Of a stretch of DNA of 5,940 nucleotides, positions 1-5,857 are shown one piece after another; the stretch's first letter is position 1, and each line of letters opens with the position of its first letter. Under the pieces are notes generated by a model that saw nothing but the letters and a program-made list of their open reading frames with translations, had not been told where the DNA came from and did not search any database. This stretch comes from Gp6-AA40 sp046765795 (GTDB lineage Bacteria; Acidobacteriota; Vicinamibacteria; Vicinamibacterales; UBA2999): the NCBI GenBank assembly GCA_046765795.1, contig JBKPRH010000170.1, positions 1-5,940 on the forward strand, read 5' to 3'. Both the position numbers and the translations under genes were made by a program.

Positions 1-1
1 C

Positions 2-970
2 GTCGTCGCCACGGCTGCCCTTGAAGAAGGTCTGATTACACCGGATTTCAAGGTGAACTGCGCGGGCGGCGCGACGTTCTTCGGGCGCTATTACAAGTGT
101 CATCTCAAGGGCGGGCACGGTGTTGTGGATATGCGCCACGCGATCGAGAAGTCGTGCAACGTCTACTTCTACACGCTCGGCAACATGCTCGGCGTCGACA
201 AGATTTACAAGTGGGCGCAGAAGCTGGGGCTCGCCGGGAAGACCGGCATCGATCTGCCGAACGAGCAGGAGAGCATCGTTCCGAACACCGAGTGGAAGTT
301 CAAGAGGACCGGCGAGCGCTGGTACCCGGGCGAGACAATTTCTGTGGCGATCGGCCAGGGGCAGGTGTCGGTGACGCCAGCCTCGCTGGCAGTGATGATC
401 TCGACGGTCGCCAATGGCGGTACGCGCGTGACGCCTCATGTGATCAAGGCTGTCAATGAGGGCAACGGCTGGAAGGCTGTGCCGCCCCCTGCTGTTGCCG
501 ACCACGTGGCGTTCAAACCCGAGACTCTCGCTGCGCTCCGTGACGGACTTTGGATGGTGGTGAACGCCCACGGCACGGGCGGCCGTGGCAAGGTCGAAGG
601 ACGCGACGTATCCGGGAAGACCGGAACGGCTCAGGTGATCTCGAACGAAGGGAAGGCGCGAGCCAAGGCATCCGGGAAAGATCTGCGCGATCACGGCTGG
701 TTTGTGTTTTTTGCTCCGAGGGATAACCCCGAAATTGCCGGGGTTATCTTTGGTGAGCACAACGAACACGGGTTCCTCGGGGCCCCCATCGCCAAACACG
801 TGATCGAGACATATTTCGCGAAAAAGGAAGGGAAACCTCTGCCGGTGCTGCAGCCGAAAGACGGCGCGCCGGTCTCGCCCGAAGAGGATCCGGATTCACC
901 CGCGGTCTTCGATTCAATTGAGGTTGCCGATTCCCGCTCTGGTGATACCGTTACGCTGGCTAGCCGGTAG
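2..970 (+). CDS. mrdA: Penicillin-binding protein 2 (elongasome transpeptidase), C-terminal part, 5' truncated by window edge
   Basis: This is the C-terminal 322 residues of a class B penicillin-binding protein, the DD-transpeptidase that cross-links lateral-wall peptidoglycan in the periplasm with RodA. The frame is open from base 2 and begins VVATAALEEG, the stretch that normally follows the catalytic SxxK (usually STFK) motif, so the active-site serine should lie only a few residues outside the window. Visible transpeptidase motifs are SxN as SCN (152-160) and the KTG box as SGKTGTAQ (KTG at 617-625), followed by the usual HGWFVFFAP and IAGVIFGEH segments. After the fold ends near YFAKKEG there is a Pro/Asp/Ser-rich tail of roughly 45 residues that the fold does not need. 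The choice of PBP2 over the divisome PBP3/FtsI rests on the downstream rodA, only 14 bases after the stop. A perfect inverted repeat lies inside the gene at 722-748. Family assignment is firm; regulation is not visible because the start is missing. Confidence 0.93.
   Translation, partial: VVATAALEEGLITPDFKVNCAGGATFFGRYYKCHLKGGHGVVDMRHAIEKSCNVYFYTLGNMLGVDKIYKWAQKLGLAGKTGIDLPNEQESIVPNTEWKFKRTGERWYPGETISVAIGQGQVSVTPASLAVMISTVANGGTRVTPHVIKAVNEGNGWKAVPPPAVADHVAFKPETLAALRDGLWMVVNAHGTGGRGKVEGRDVSGKTGTAQVISNEGKARAKASGKDLRDHGWFVFFAPRDNPEIAGVIFGEHNEHGFLGAPIAKHVIETYFAKKEGKPLPVLQPKDGAPVSPEEDPDSPAVFDSIEVADSRSGDTVTLASR
722..748 (+). repeat. Perfect 10-bp inverted repeat inside mrdA (hairpin)
   Basis: GATAACCCCG (722-731) and CGGGGTTATC (739-748) are exact reverse complements around a 7-base loop, AAATTGC. 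In RNA the stem could extend to 719-731/739-751 with two G.U pairs, and TTT (749-751) follows. It lies in the coding sequence for NPEIAGVIFG. The geometry is seen directly. Any role, such as pausing, attenuation or mRNA processing, is inference, and codon-driven chance remains possible. Confidence 0.5.
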
Positions 971-984
971 CCAAAGACCAAGCT

Positions 985-2073
985 GTGTTCGAGAAACGCC
1001 TCTATTACCACATCGACTGGGCCATGCTGGCCGCCATCCTGGCGCTCTGCGTCATCGGTGTGGTGCAGATCTACAGCGCCACGGCCAGTTCCGGTCAGAC
1101 CCTGTACGTCACCCAGATCTACGGCATCATGCTCGGTCTCGTGGCGATGGTCGTGTGCTTGAGCCTCGACTACCGCTCGCTCGCTGACAAGTCACTGTTC
1201 CTGTATCTCGGCGTTGTTGGTTTGCTCGTCTTCGTGCTGTTCTTCGGCGTCGTGCGCGGAGGGTCGCGGCGCTGGATCGATCTCGGTCCGCTCAACCTCC
1301 AGCCCTCTGAGTTCGCGAAAGCGACAGTCGCACTCGTCCTGGCCAAGTTCCTCGGCGACAGCCGGCGCGGCGCGCTCATGCGCGGCGACCTGCTGATCGC
1401 GGGTGCGATCACCGCGGTTCCCTTCTTAGTCATCGTTCGCCAGCCGGACCTCGGGACCGCAGCCACGCTGCTGCCCGTGCTGTTCGCAGTGGCCTTCGTC
1501 GCCGGCATGCCGATGCGAATCTTCGGCATCCTGGCGCTCGTCGCCGTGCTGGCTGCACCCCTCGCATGGAAATTCGCGCTCCAGGACTATCAGAAGGAGC
1601 GTGTCTCGACCTTCCTGGACCCGGAGGCAGACGCCAAGGGTGCGGGATATCAGCAACTCCAGGCTCGGATCACAACGGGATCCGGTGGGCCCTGGGGCAA
1701 AGGGTTCCAGAACGGAACGCAAGGCCAGTTGCGCTTCCTGCCTGTGGCACACAATGACTTCATCTTCTCGGTGCTGGCCGAGGAGCATGGATTTGCCGGC
1801 GTCATGGTGGCGCTGGGACTGTATTTGTTCGTTATATTGCGCGCGCTCGAATCGGCCCGGCTGGCCAAGGACCGGCTCGGCGCGTACCTGGTGGTGGGCG
1901 TCTTAGCGAGCTTCACCTTCCAGGTGATTTACAACATCACGATGTCGGCCGGCCTGGCGCCGGTCAAAGGTCTGACGCTGCCGCTCATGAGTTACGGCGG
2001 ATCCTCGATGATTGCCACTTTGGCGGGATTCGGCCTCATTCTCAACGTGCGCATGCGTCGATTCACCAATTGA
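985..2073 (+). CDS. rodA: Rod shape-determining protein RodA, SEDS peptidoglycan glycosyltransferase
   Basis: RodA polymerises lipid II into glycan strands in the inner membrane and works in complex with PBP2, encoded immediately upstream. The 362-residue product has the expected length and about ten hydrophobic segments. SEDS landmarks are GSRRWIDLG (93-101), PSEFAK (107-112), RQPDLGTA (152-159) and, in the large periplasmic loop, AHNDFIFSVLAEEHG (255-269). D258 there corresponds to the essential Asp of characterised RodA proteins. The C-terminal PLMSYGGSS (333-341) is also typical. Start: GTG at 985, giving FEKRLYYHIDWAML, the normal RodA N-terminus leading into the first membrane helix. 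No strong Shine-Dalgarno precedes it, so translation may be coupled to mrdA, whose stop is 14 bases upstream. RodA is preferred over FtsW because of the PBP2 partner and the short N-terminus. No missing key residue or frameshift was seen. Confidence 0.96.
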   Translation: MFEKRLYYHIDWAMLAAILALCVIGVVQIYSATASSGQTLYVTQIYGIMLGLVAMVVCLSLDYRSLADKSLFLYLGVVGLLVFVLFFGVVRGGSRRWIDLGPLNLQPSEFAKATVALVLAKFLGDSRRGALMRGDLLIAGAITAVPFLVIVRQPDLGTAATLLPVLFAVAFVAGMPMRIFGILALVAVLAAPLAWKFALQDYQKERVSTFLDPEADAKGAGYQQLQARITTGSGGPWGKGFQNGTQGQLRFLPVAHNDFIFSVLAEEHGFAGVMVALGLYLFVILRALESARLAKDRLGAYLVVGVLASFTFQVIYNITMSAGLAPVKGLTLPLMSYGGSSMIATLAGFGLILNVRMRRFTN

Positions 2074-2083
2074 GGGCCGAACG

Positions 2084-2359
2084 TTGATTACCGCGCTCTT
2101 CGCGATCCTGCTCACGTACCTGTTGGTGCGCGCGGCGATCGTCTGCGAGGCGGAATTGCCACGGCCCCAACGGAGTTACGGGCATGAGCAAGGAGATGAT
2201 CATCTCCTCGAGCGCCCACGAAACACGGGTCGCGATCCTCGAGGACGATCAGGTTGCCGAGATCTTCATCGAGCGCGAGCGCTCGCGCGGCGTGGTGGGC
2301 AACGTCTACAAGGGCCGGGTATCCAAAGTGCTGCCCGGCATGCAATCAGCCTTCGTTGA
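2084..2359 (+). CDS. Possible small membrane protein ORF between rodA and rng (TTG start, overlaps rng)
   Basis: A TTG codon at 2084 is preceded by GAGGG (2072-2076, overlapping the rodA stop) at a 7-base spacing. The frame then encodes LITALFAILLTYLLVRAAIV, a convincing single transmembrane helix, followed by CEAELPRPQRSYG. Of the first 23 codons, 22 end in G or C, like the real genes nearby and unlike ordinary spacer. From about codon 34 the frame runs into the 5' end of rng in another phase and becomes Arg-rich shadow sequence, ending at 2359 (91 codons). It could be a short leader or membrane peptide with an unimportant tail, the remnant of a gene replaced by rng, or chance. I do not recognise a family. 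Confidence that it is translated is low. Confidence 0.28.
   Translation: MITALFAILLTYLLVRAAIVCEAELPRPQRSYGHEQGDDHLLERPRNTGRDPRGRSGCRDLHRARALARRGGQRLQGPGIQSAARHAISLR
2172..2175 (+). promoter_or_regulatory. Shine-Dalgarno of rng
   Basis: GGAG lies 8 bases before the ATG at 2184. It supports that start, which also yields the standard RNase G N-terminus (SKEMIISSSAHETRVAILE). Confidence 0.6.
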
Positions 2360-3836
2360 TCTCGGCCTCGAGCGCGACGGCTTTCTGTACGTCAGCGACG
2401 TCGTCGCCAGCTTCGAAGAATTCGAGCGGCTGGACACCGACGACGAGGAGCATCCCTCGGGGCCCATCGCGCAGTTACCGGCGGCCATCGGGAACGGCGG
2501 TAATCCACCCAGCGGCGTTCACAAAGCGCAAGGCCATCGTGGCAACGGGGGACGCCGCGACTCCTCAGGCTCAGGGTCGCCCCGGCCGTCGTCGAGAGGC
2601 GAAAAGGGGCCAGAACCGAAAATCGAAGAACTGCTGAAAGAAGGGCAGGAGATCATCGTCCAGGTGGCGAAGGAGCCGCTCGGGACGAAGGGCGCCCGGC
2701 TGACCTCGCATGCGACGATGCCCGGGCGGTTCCTGGTCTTCATGCCCACCGTCGATCACGTGGGCGTCTCACGCAAGATCGACTCGCGCGAAGAACGGGC
2801 CAGGCTCCGCGGCATCGTGCGCGAGTTCCGCGAGCAGACCGGCTTCACCGGTGGATTGATCATCCGGACTGCCGCCGCCGGACGCCCCAAGGAAGACATC
2901 GTCTCCGACCTGAGCTACTTCCATAAGGTGTGGACCGAGGTGCGGCAGAAGGCCGAGACAGGGCGCGCGCCGACGGTGGTCTACCAGGAGCAGAGCCTCG
3001 TGGCGAAGCTCCTTCGCGATTTGCTCACTGACGACTACTCGGCGATCCGGATCGACAACCCGATCGAGCACAAGCGCATCGTCGAGTTGATCGAGCGGAT
3101 CATGCCGACGCTGTCCTCGAAGGTGAAGCTCTACGAAAAAGAGTTCCCGATCTTCGAGGAGTATGGCGTCCAGTCAGAGATCGATCGCGCCCTGCGCAGC
3201 AAGGTGTGGTTGAAGTCGGGCGGGTCTATCGTCATCAACCAGACGGAAGCGCTGGTCGCGATCGACGTGAACACCGGCCGCTATGTCGGCAAGAAGACCG
3301 CCGGCCGTCTCGAGGACACGATTCTCAAGACCAACCTCGAAGCGGTCAAAGAGATTGTCCGCCAGATCCGCCTGCGTGACCTTGGCGGCATCATCGTCCT
3401 CGACTTCATCGACATGGAAGAGAAGAAGAACCGGCAGAAGGTCTTCCAGACGGTGGAGCAGGAGCTGCGCAAGGATCGCTCGCCGTCGAAGGCGCTGCAG
3501 GTGTCGGACTTCGGGCTGGTCATCATCACTCGCAAGCGGGTGAAGCAGAGTCTCGAGCGCACGCTGACCGAGCCCTGCCCGTACTGTGCGGGCGCAGCAG
3601 TGATCAAATCGAGCGCGACGATCTGCTACGAGATCCTGTCCGAGGTGAAGAAGATCAGCGCCGACCTCAATGGCCAGAGTCTGATCCTCCGCGTGAACCC
3701 CGACATCGCGCGTGCGTTGCGCGACGAAGAGCGTGCGGTGTTCAAGGATCTGAAGCAGTCACTCGGCCGCGATATCGCGTTGCGGCCCGATGCGCAGCTC
3801 CATCACGAGCAGTTCGATCTGATGGCGATTGGATAG
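2184..3836 (+). CDS. rng: Ribonuclease G (RNase E/G family endoribonuclease)
   Basis: This enzyme cuts single-stranded, AU-rich RNA, prefers 5'-monophosphate ends, and acts in rRNA 5'-end maturation and mRNA decay. The 550-residue product shows the family order. The N-terminal half-module is followed by an S1 RNA-binding domain (from about VGNVYKGRV, 38-46). The 5' sensor segment is GLIIRTAAAG, with R228/T229 matching E. coli RNase E R169/T170. The DNase I-like catalytic core has AIDVNTG (D361, N363, matching D303/N305) and DFIDME (D407, matching D346). The zinc-link is CPYC (C465, C468). The C-terminus HHEQFDLM resembles RNase G, and there is no long RNase E scaffold domain. It is about 60 residues longer than E. 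coli RNase G, mostly from a Gly/Pro/Ser/Arg-rich insertion at about residues 85-145 inside the S1 domain. The glycines that usually follow the second zinc cysteine (GxG) are replaced by AGAA. It follows rodA, echoing the mre-rng linkage of E. coli, and ends directly at a long palindromic repeat. Confidence 0.95.
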   Translation: MSKEMIISSSAHETRVAILEDDQVAEIFIERERSRGVVGNVYKGRVSKVLPGMQSAFVDLGLERDGFLYVSDVVASFEEFERLDTDDEEHPSGPIAQLPAAIGNGGNPPSGVHKAQGHRGNGGRRDSSGSGSPRPSSRGEKGPEPKIEELLKEGQEIIVQVAKEPLGTKGARLTSHATMPGRFLVFMPTVDHVGVSRKIDSREERARLRGIVREFREQTGFTGGLIIRTAAAGRPKEDIVSDLSYFHKVWTEVRQKAETGRAPTVVYQEQSLVAKLLRDLLTDDYSAIRIDNPIEHKRIVELIERIMPTLSSKVKLYEKEFPIFEEYGVQSEIDRALRSKVWLKSGGSIVINQTEALVAIDVNTGRYVGKKTAGRLEDTILKTNLEAVKEIVRQIRLRDLGGIIVLDFIDMEEKKNRQKVFQTVEQELRKDRSPSKALQVSDFGLVIITRKRVKQSLERTLTEPCPYCAGAAVIKSSATICYEILSEVKKISADLNGQSLILRVNPDIARALRDEERAVFKDLKQSLGRDIALRPDAQLHHEQFDLMAIG

Positions 3837-3930
3837 TTCGTTCGGATCGTTCGTGTCATTCGGATCGTTCGGATCGTTCCGTTGGAGAACGATTCGAACG
3901 CCCGAACGATCCGAACGATTCGAACGACTC
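3837..3930. repeat. Inverted array of 9-bp GAACGATCC-type repeats between convergent genes
   Basis: Nine-base units stand head to tail: TTCGGATCG at 3841, a variant at 3850, TTCGGATCG at 3859 and 3868, and a decayed unit at 3877. The orientation then reverses: GAACGATTC at 3887, an 8-base GAACGCCC at 3896, GAACGATCC at 3904, GAACGATTC at 3913 and GAACGACTC at 3922. The halves form an imperfect inverted repeat (3838-3879 with 3887-3927, about 35 of 42 positions paired) around the loop CGTTGGA. It fills the entire gap between the rng stop and the stop of the minus-strand barrel gene, so it may end or protect both transcripts. No T-tract follows on either strand. Confidence 0.85.
3838..3927. terminator. 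Possible bidirectional transcription terminator or 3'-stabilising hairpin
   Basis: A roughly 40-bp imperfect stem with a 7-base loop sits exactly where transcripts from rng (+) and the barrel gene (-) meet. Position and symmetry suit a bidirectional terminator or an exonuclease block. The absence of a downstream T-run on both strands argues against a classical intrinsic terminator, so the function is inferred. Confidence 0.4.
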
Positions 3931-4477
3931 AGAAATATCGCTTATAGCCGAACATCAGGCTCACGCCGGTCGCATCCGGGAACCCGGTCGGCTGGCTGAC
4001 GATGTCCCAACGCAGTTCGCCTTTGACGGCGCCCCCGCCACCAAGTAGGTACTCGGTGCCGACGCCGAAGTTGATTCCACCGCGAGTCTCGGAATCCGGG
4101 TCGGGTGCATTCTCGAAGAGCTGACGCACGAAGTACGCGCCAGCGCCTGCGGTCACAAACGGCAGGAAGTTTTCGTGCTTGAAGTAGTACACGCCGTTGA
4201 ACAGCAGCTTCACCTGGCGGAAGTGATCCTCGGTGAAGTTTTCGAAGCCAGGGCTTGCCCAACTAAACAGCCCTCTGACGCTGAACGCCGGCGTCGCGTA
4301 GTACTCGCCGAACGCACCGATCGCGATCGTCTTCTCGAACTCCTCGTCAGGAAAAAGGACTCCGATTTCAGCACCGGCTGCGATCGAGCCGGCTTGCGTG
4401 TTTTGTGCGGACGCTGATGTTGCAAGGAAACCAGTGAGCAGTACAGCGAGGCAAATAGTGAGAGTTGATCGACGCAT
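3929..4477 (-). CDS. Small outer-membrane beta-barrel protein
   Basis: The 182-residue product begins with a clear signal peptide: MRRST, then a hydrophobic core TICLAVLLTGFLA, then SASA with likely cleavage before Q25. The mature protein of about 158 residues is made of alternating, Gly- and aromatic-rich strands such as IAIGAFGEYYA, VKLLFNGVYYFK, FLPFVTAGAGAYF, GINFGVGTEYLL and VSLMFGYKRYF. It ends in Phe, the usual C-terminal residue recognised by the BAM machinery. This fits an eight-stranded OmpA/OmpX-like or 'outer membrane protein beta-barrel domain' protein located in the outer membrane. The specific role (porin, adhesin or structural) cannot be read from the sequence. The ATG at 4477 is supported by the signal peptide. 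The nearest purine-rich stretch (AGGGA) is unusually close to it, so initiation may be weak. It lies 120 bases after the DUF4097-like gene on the same strand, separated by a palindromic repeat, and is convergent with rng. Confidence 0.83.
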   Translation of the reverse strand: MRRSTLTICLAVLLTGFLATSASAQNTQAGSIAAGAEIGVLFPDEEFEKTIAIGAFGEYYATPAFSVRGLFSWASPGFENFTEDHFRQVKLLFNGVYYFKHENFLPFVTAGAGAYFVRQLFENAPDPDSETRGGINFGVGTEYLLGGGGAVKGELRWDIVSQPTGFPDATGVSLMFGYKRYF

Positions 4478-4500
4478 GTCCCTAACGTAACACGAACCCA

Positions 4501-4597
4501 GATCGTTCGAAGTGTTCGATACGTTTGGATCGTTCGGTCGTTCGACTTCAACTCGCGTTGAACGATCCGAACGACCCGAACGATCCGAACGATCCGA
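4501..4597. repeat. Second inverted array of 9-bp GAACGATCC-type repeats
   Basis: Left units read GATCGTTCG (4501), two variants (4510, 4519), GATCGTTCG (4528) and an 8-base GTCGTTCG (4537). Right units read GAACGATCC (4560), GAACGACCC (4569), GAACGATCC (4578) and GAACGATCC (4587). The best fold pairs 4536-4544 with 4568-4576 (9 bp perfect) and 4522-4535 with 4578-4591 (14 positions, one of them G.T), with a single bulge at 4577. It is capped by TTCAAC/GTTGAA (4547-4552 with 4557-4562) around TCGC. The right edge touches the stop codon of the DUF4097-like gene. The unit is the same as in the array at 3837-3930. Confidence 0.85.
4522..4591 (-). terminator. Possible terminator or 3'-end hairpin of the DUF4097-like gene
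   Basis: On the minus strand this long hairpin begins a few bases after the stop at 4598. It could separate that transcript from the barrel gene downstream. It lacks a T-tract, and about 45 bases remain between it and the barrel-gene start, so partial read-through is equally plausible. Function is inferred from position and shape. Confidence 0.35.
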
Positions 4598-5857
4598 TCA
4601 ACGCTTGACGATGGTGATGCTGCCGCTGAAGGACTGCAACGAGATCACTGCGCCGCCATCGCCGTAGGTGCCGCGAACTGGACGTCGATTAGGGCCACGG
4701 TTGGCAAAGGTGTTATTAGGTGGGTTGCCCTGCATCGTCAGTGGAAAGTCCGATCGCAAATCGCCGCTGAAGGTGGAAGCTTCGAGGGAAAACCCCTGCG
4801 ATCCGACTGGCGAAACGCGCACGTCGCCCGAATGCGATTGGAATTCATAGCGGCCGTTTCGCGCCAACTGTCCTGAGAAGTCAATGCTGCCCGAGATCGA
4901 TTTCACGTAGGTACGATCGGACTGAACGTCAGTCATCCGCACATCGCCCGATATGGATTGCAGATCCACGGAGCGGGCTTTGACGCCACGCGCCAGCAGG
5001 GTCCCGCTGACCGTTGATGCGGTCACATCTTCGGCGTCCGTATCGGTGATCTCGAGGTCGCCGGAAATCGTCTTGGCCTGCCGGATTCGCTTGACGGCCG
5101 TGGCCGTGAGATCACCGCTGATCGTTTCGGCGCGGAGATCGCCATTCAGGTTGCTGACGCGGACGTCGCCCGACACGCTGCGCAGGATGACATTCCCATC
5201 GCGAGGCACTGCCACGGTGAAGTCCACACCGCCGGACCAGTTGCGACGCGGATAGTCGGTCCTCACTTCGACATTGCCATTGCGCTCTTCCATGCGCACG
5301 TCGATCGCCTGCAGGAGGGCGCGCGCTTCCGACTCGTTCGGATGCCGCACGCGCTTGACCGCATCGATGCGCACATCGTTGCCGCCACCGCCGGTGACGA
5401 CGATGTCGCCGCTCACGTTCTGGAGATCGAAGGTGCCGTTCTTCCCGAGGCGCAGCGTTTTCGAAAGCTTTTCGGTGTATTCCTGCCCGCTGCGGACGTC
5501 CTGGCGACGGCGTCGCTCGGCCTCGCGAGCCCGCTGGGCCTCACGGCGCGCCGCTTCGCCCGCCTGCCGCTGCGCGAGAACGGCCACTTTGTTCTGGACC
5601 TTGATGTCGATCTTTCCGGCGTGCTTGTCAATCGCCCGGTGGACCTCGTCGATGATGTCGTCGAGATGGTTGTCAACAAGGTGTTCGATCTGCCGGGCGG
5701 CCAGCTCGATATGCTGCTGGATTTGGGCTTCGATCTCGCGGCTGATGTCGGTGCGCGCGCGCGCGTCCGCCGACTTTGAATCCTGCGCCGCTGCGGGCGC
5801 CGCCATCCACGTCAGCACCACCAGGGCACTGCACGCCTGTCGATACATGGGTCTCAT
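4598..5857 (-). CDS. Exported DUF4097-like beta-repeat protein with N-terminal charged helix
   Basis: The 419-residue product starts with a signal peptide (MRPMYRQ, hydrophobic SALVVLTWMAA, then PAAAQ with likely cleavage after A24), so it should be periplasmic, surface-exposed or secreted. Residues about 37-120 form a long, highly charged helical or coiled-coil region rich in Glu, Arg, Gln and Ala. From about 140 on, a repeated turn xSG[D/T/S][I/L/V] occurs ten times (SG at 149, 229, 247, 265, 284, 303, 322, 343, 364 and 411). Seven of the nine intervals are 18-21 residues, as in a beta-solenoid. This matches the DUF4097 / putative-adhesin repeat style, whose biochemical role is unknown to me; no catalytic motif is evident. 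Start: ATG at 5857 has AGGA 8 bases upstream and overlaps the stop of the preceding gene (ATGA), implying translational coupling. ATG at 5848 is an alternative. A 13-base GC-alternating run lies at 5753-5765. Confidence 0.85.
   Translation of the reverse strand: MRPMYRQACSALVVLTWMAAPAAAQDSKSADARARTDISREIEAQIQQHIELAARQIEHLVDNHLDDIIDEVHRAIDKHAGKIDIKVQNKVAVLAQRQAGEAARREAQRAREAERRRRQDVRSGQEYTEKLSKTLRLGKNGTFDLQNVSGDIVVTGGGGNDVRIDAVKRVRHPNESEARALLQAIDVRMEERNGNVEVRTDYPRRNWSGGVDFTVAVPRDGNVILRSVSGDVRVSNLNGDLRAETISGDLTATAVKRIRQAKTISGDLEITDTDAEDVTASTVSGTLLARGVKARSVDLQSISGDVRMTDVQSDRTYVKSISGSIDFSGQLARNGRYEFQSHSGDVRVSPVGSQGFSLEASTFSGDLRSDFPLTMQGNPPNNTFANRGPNRRPVRGTYGDGGAVISLQSFSGSITIVKR

Noticed and set aside
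691..1011. Minus-strand frame of 106 codons across the mrdA-rodA junction
   Set aside because: It opposes two well-identified genes and has no family resemblance; it is an antisense shadow.
2012..2083. ATG at 2012 as the start of the hidden frame before rng
   Set aside because: It lies inside the conserved C-terminus of rodA and gives out-of-frame sequence; the TTG at 2084 with GAGGG upstream is the more sensible start.
2273..2288. 16-base perfect palindrome GCGCGAGCGCTCGCGC near the start of rng
   Set aside because: It encodes the conserved family residues ERERSRG in a GC-rich codon style and has no loop, so codon choice explains it better than a regulatory hairpin.
3838..3927. Classical Rho-independent terminator call
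   Set aside because: The stem is strong, but neither strand has a T-run after it; kept only as a low-confidence terminator or stabiliser.
4478..4500. Promoter for the barrel gene (minus-strand TACGTT as a -10-like box)
   Set aside because: No convincing -35 element at proper spacing; the match is too weak in this base composition to annotate.
3837..4597. The repeat clusters as a CRISPR array
   Set aside because: Units are 8-9 bases long with no spacers, the orientation flips, and no cas gene is nearby.
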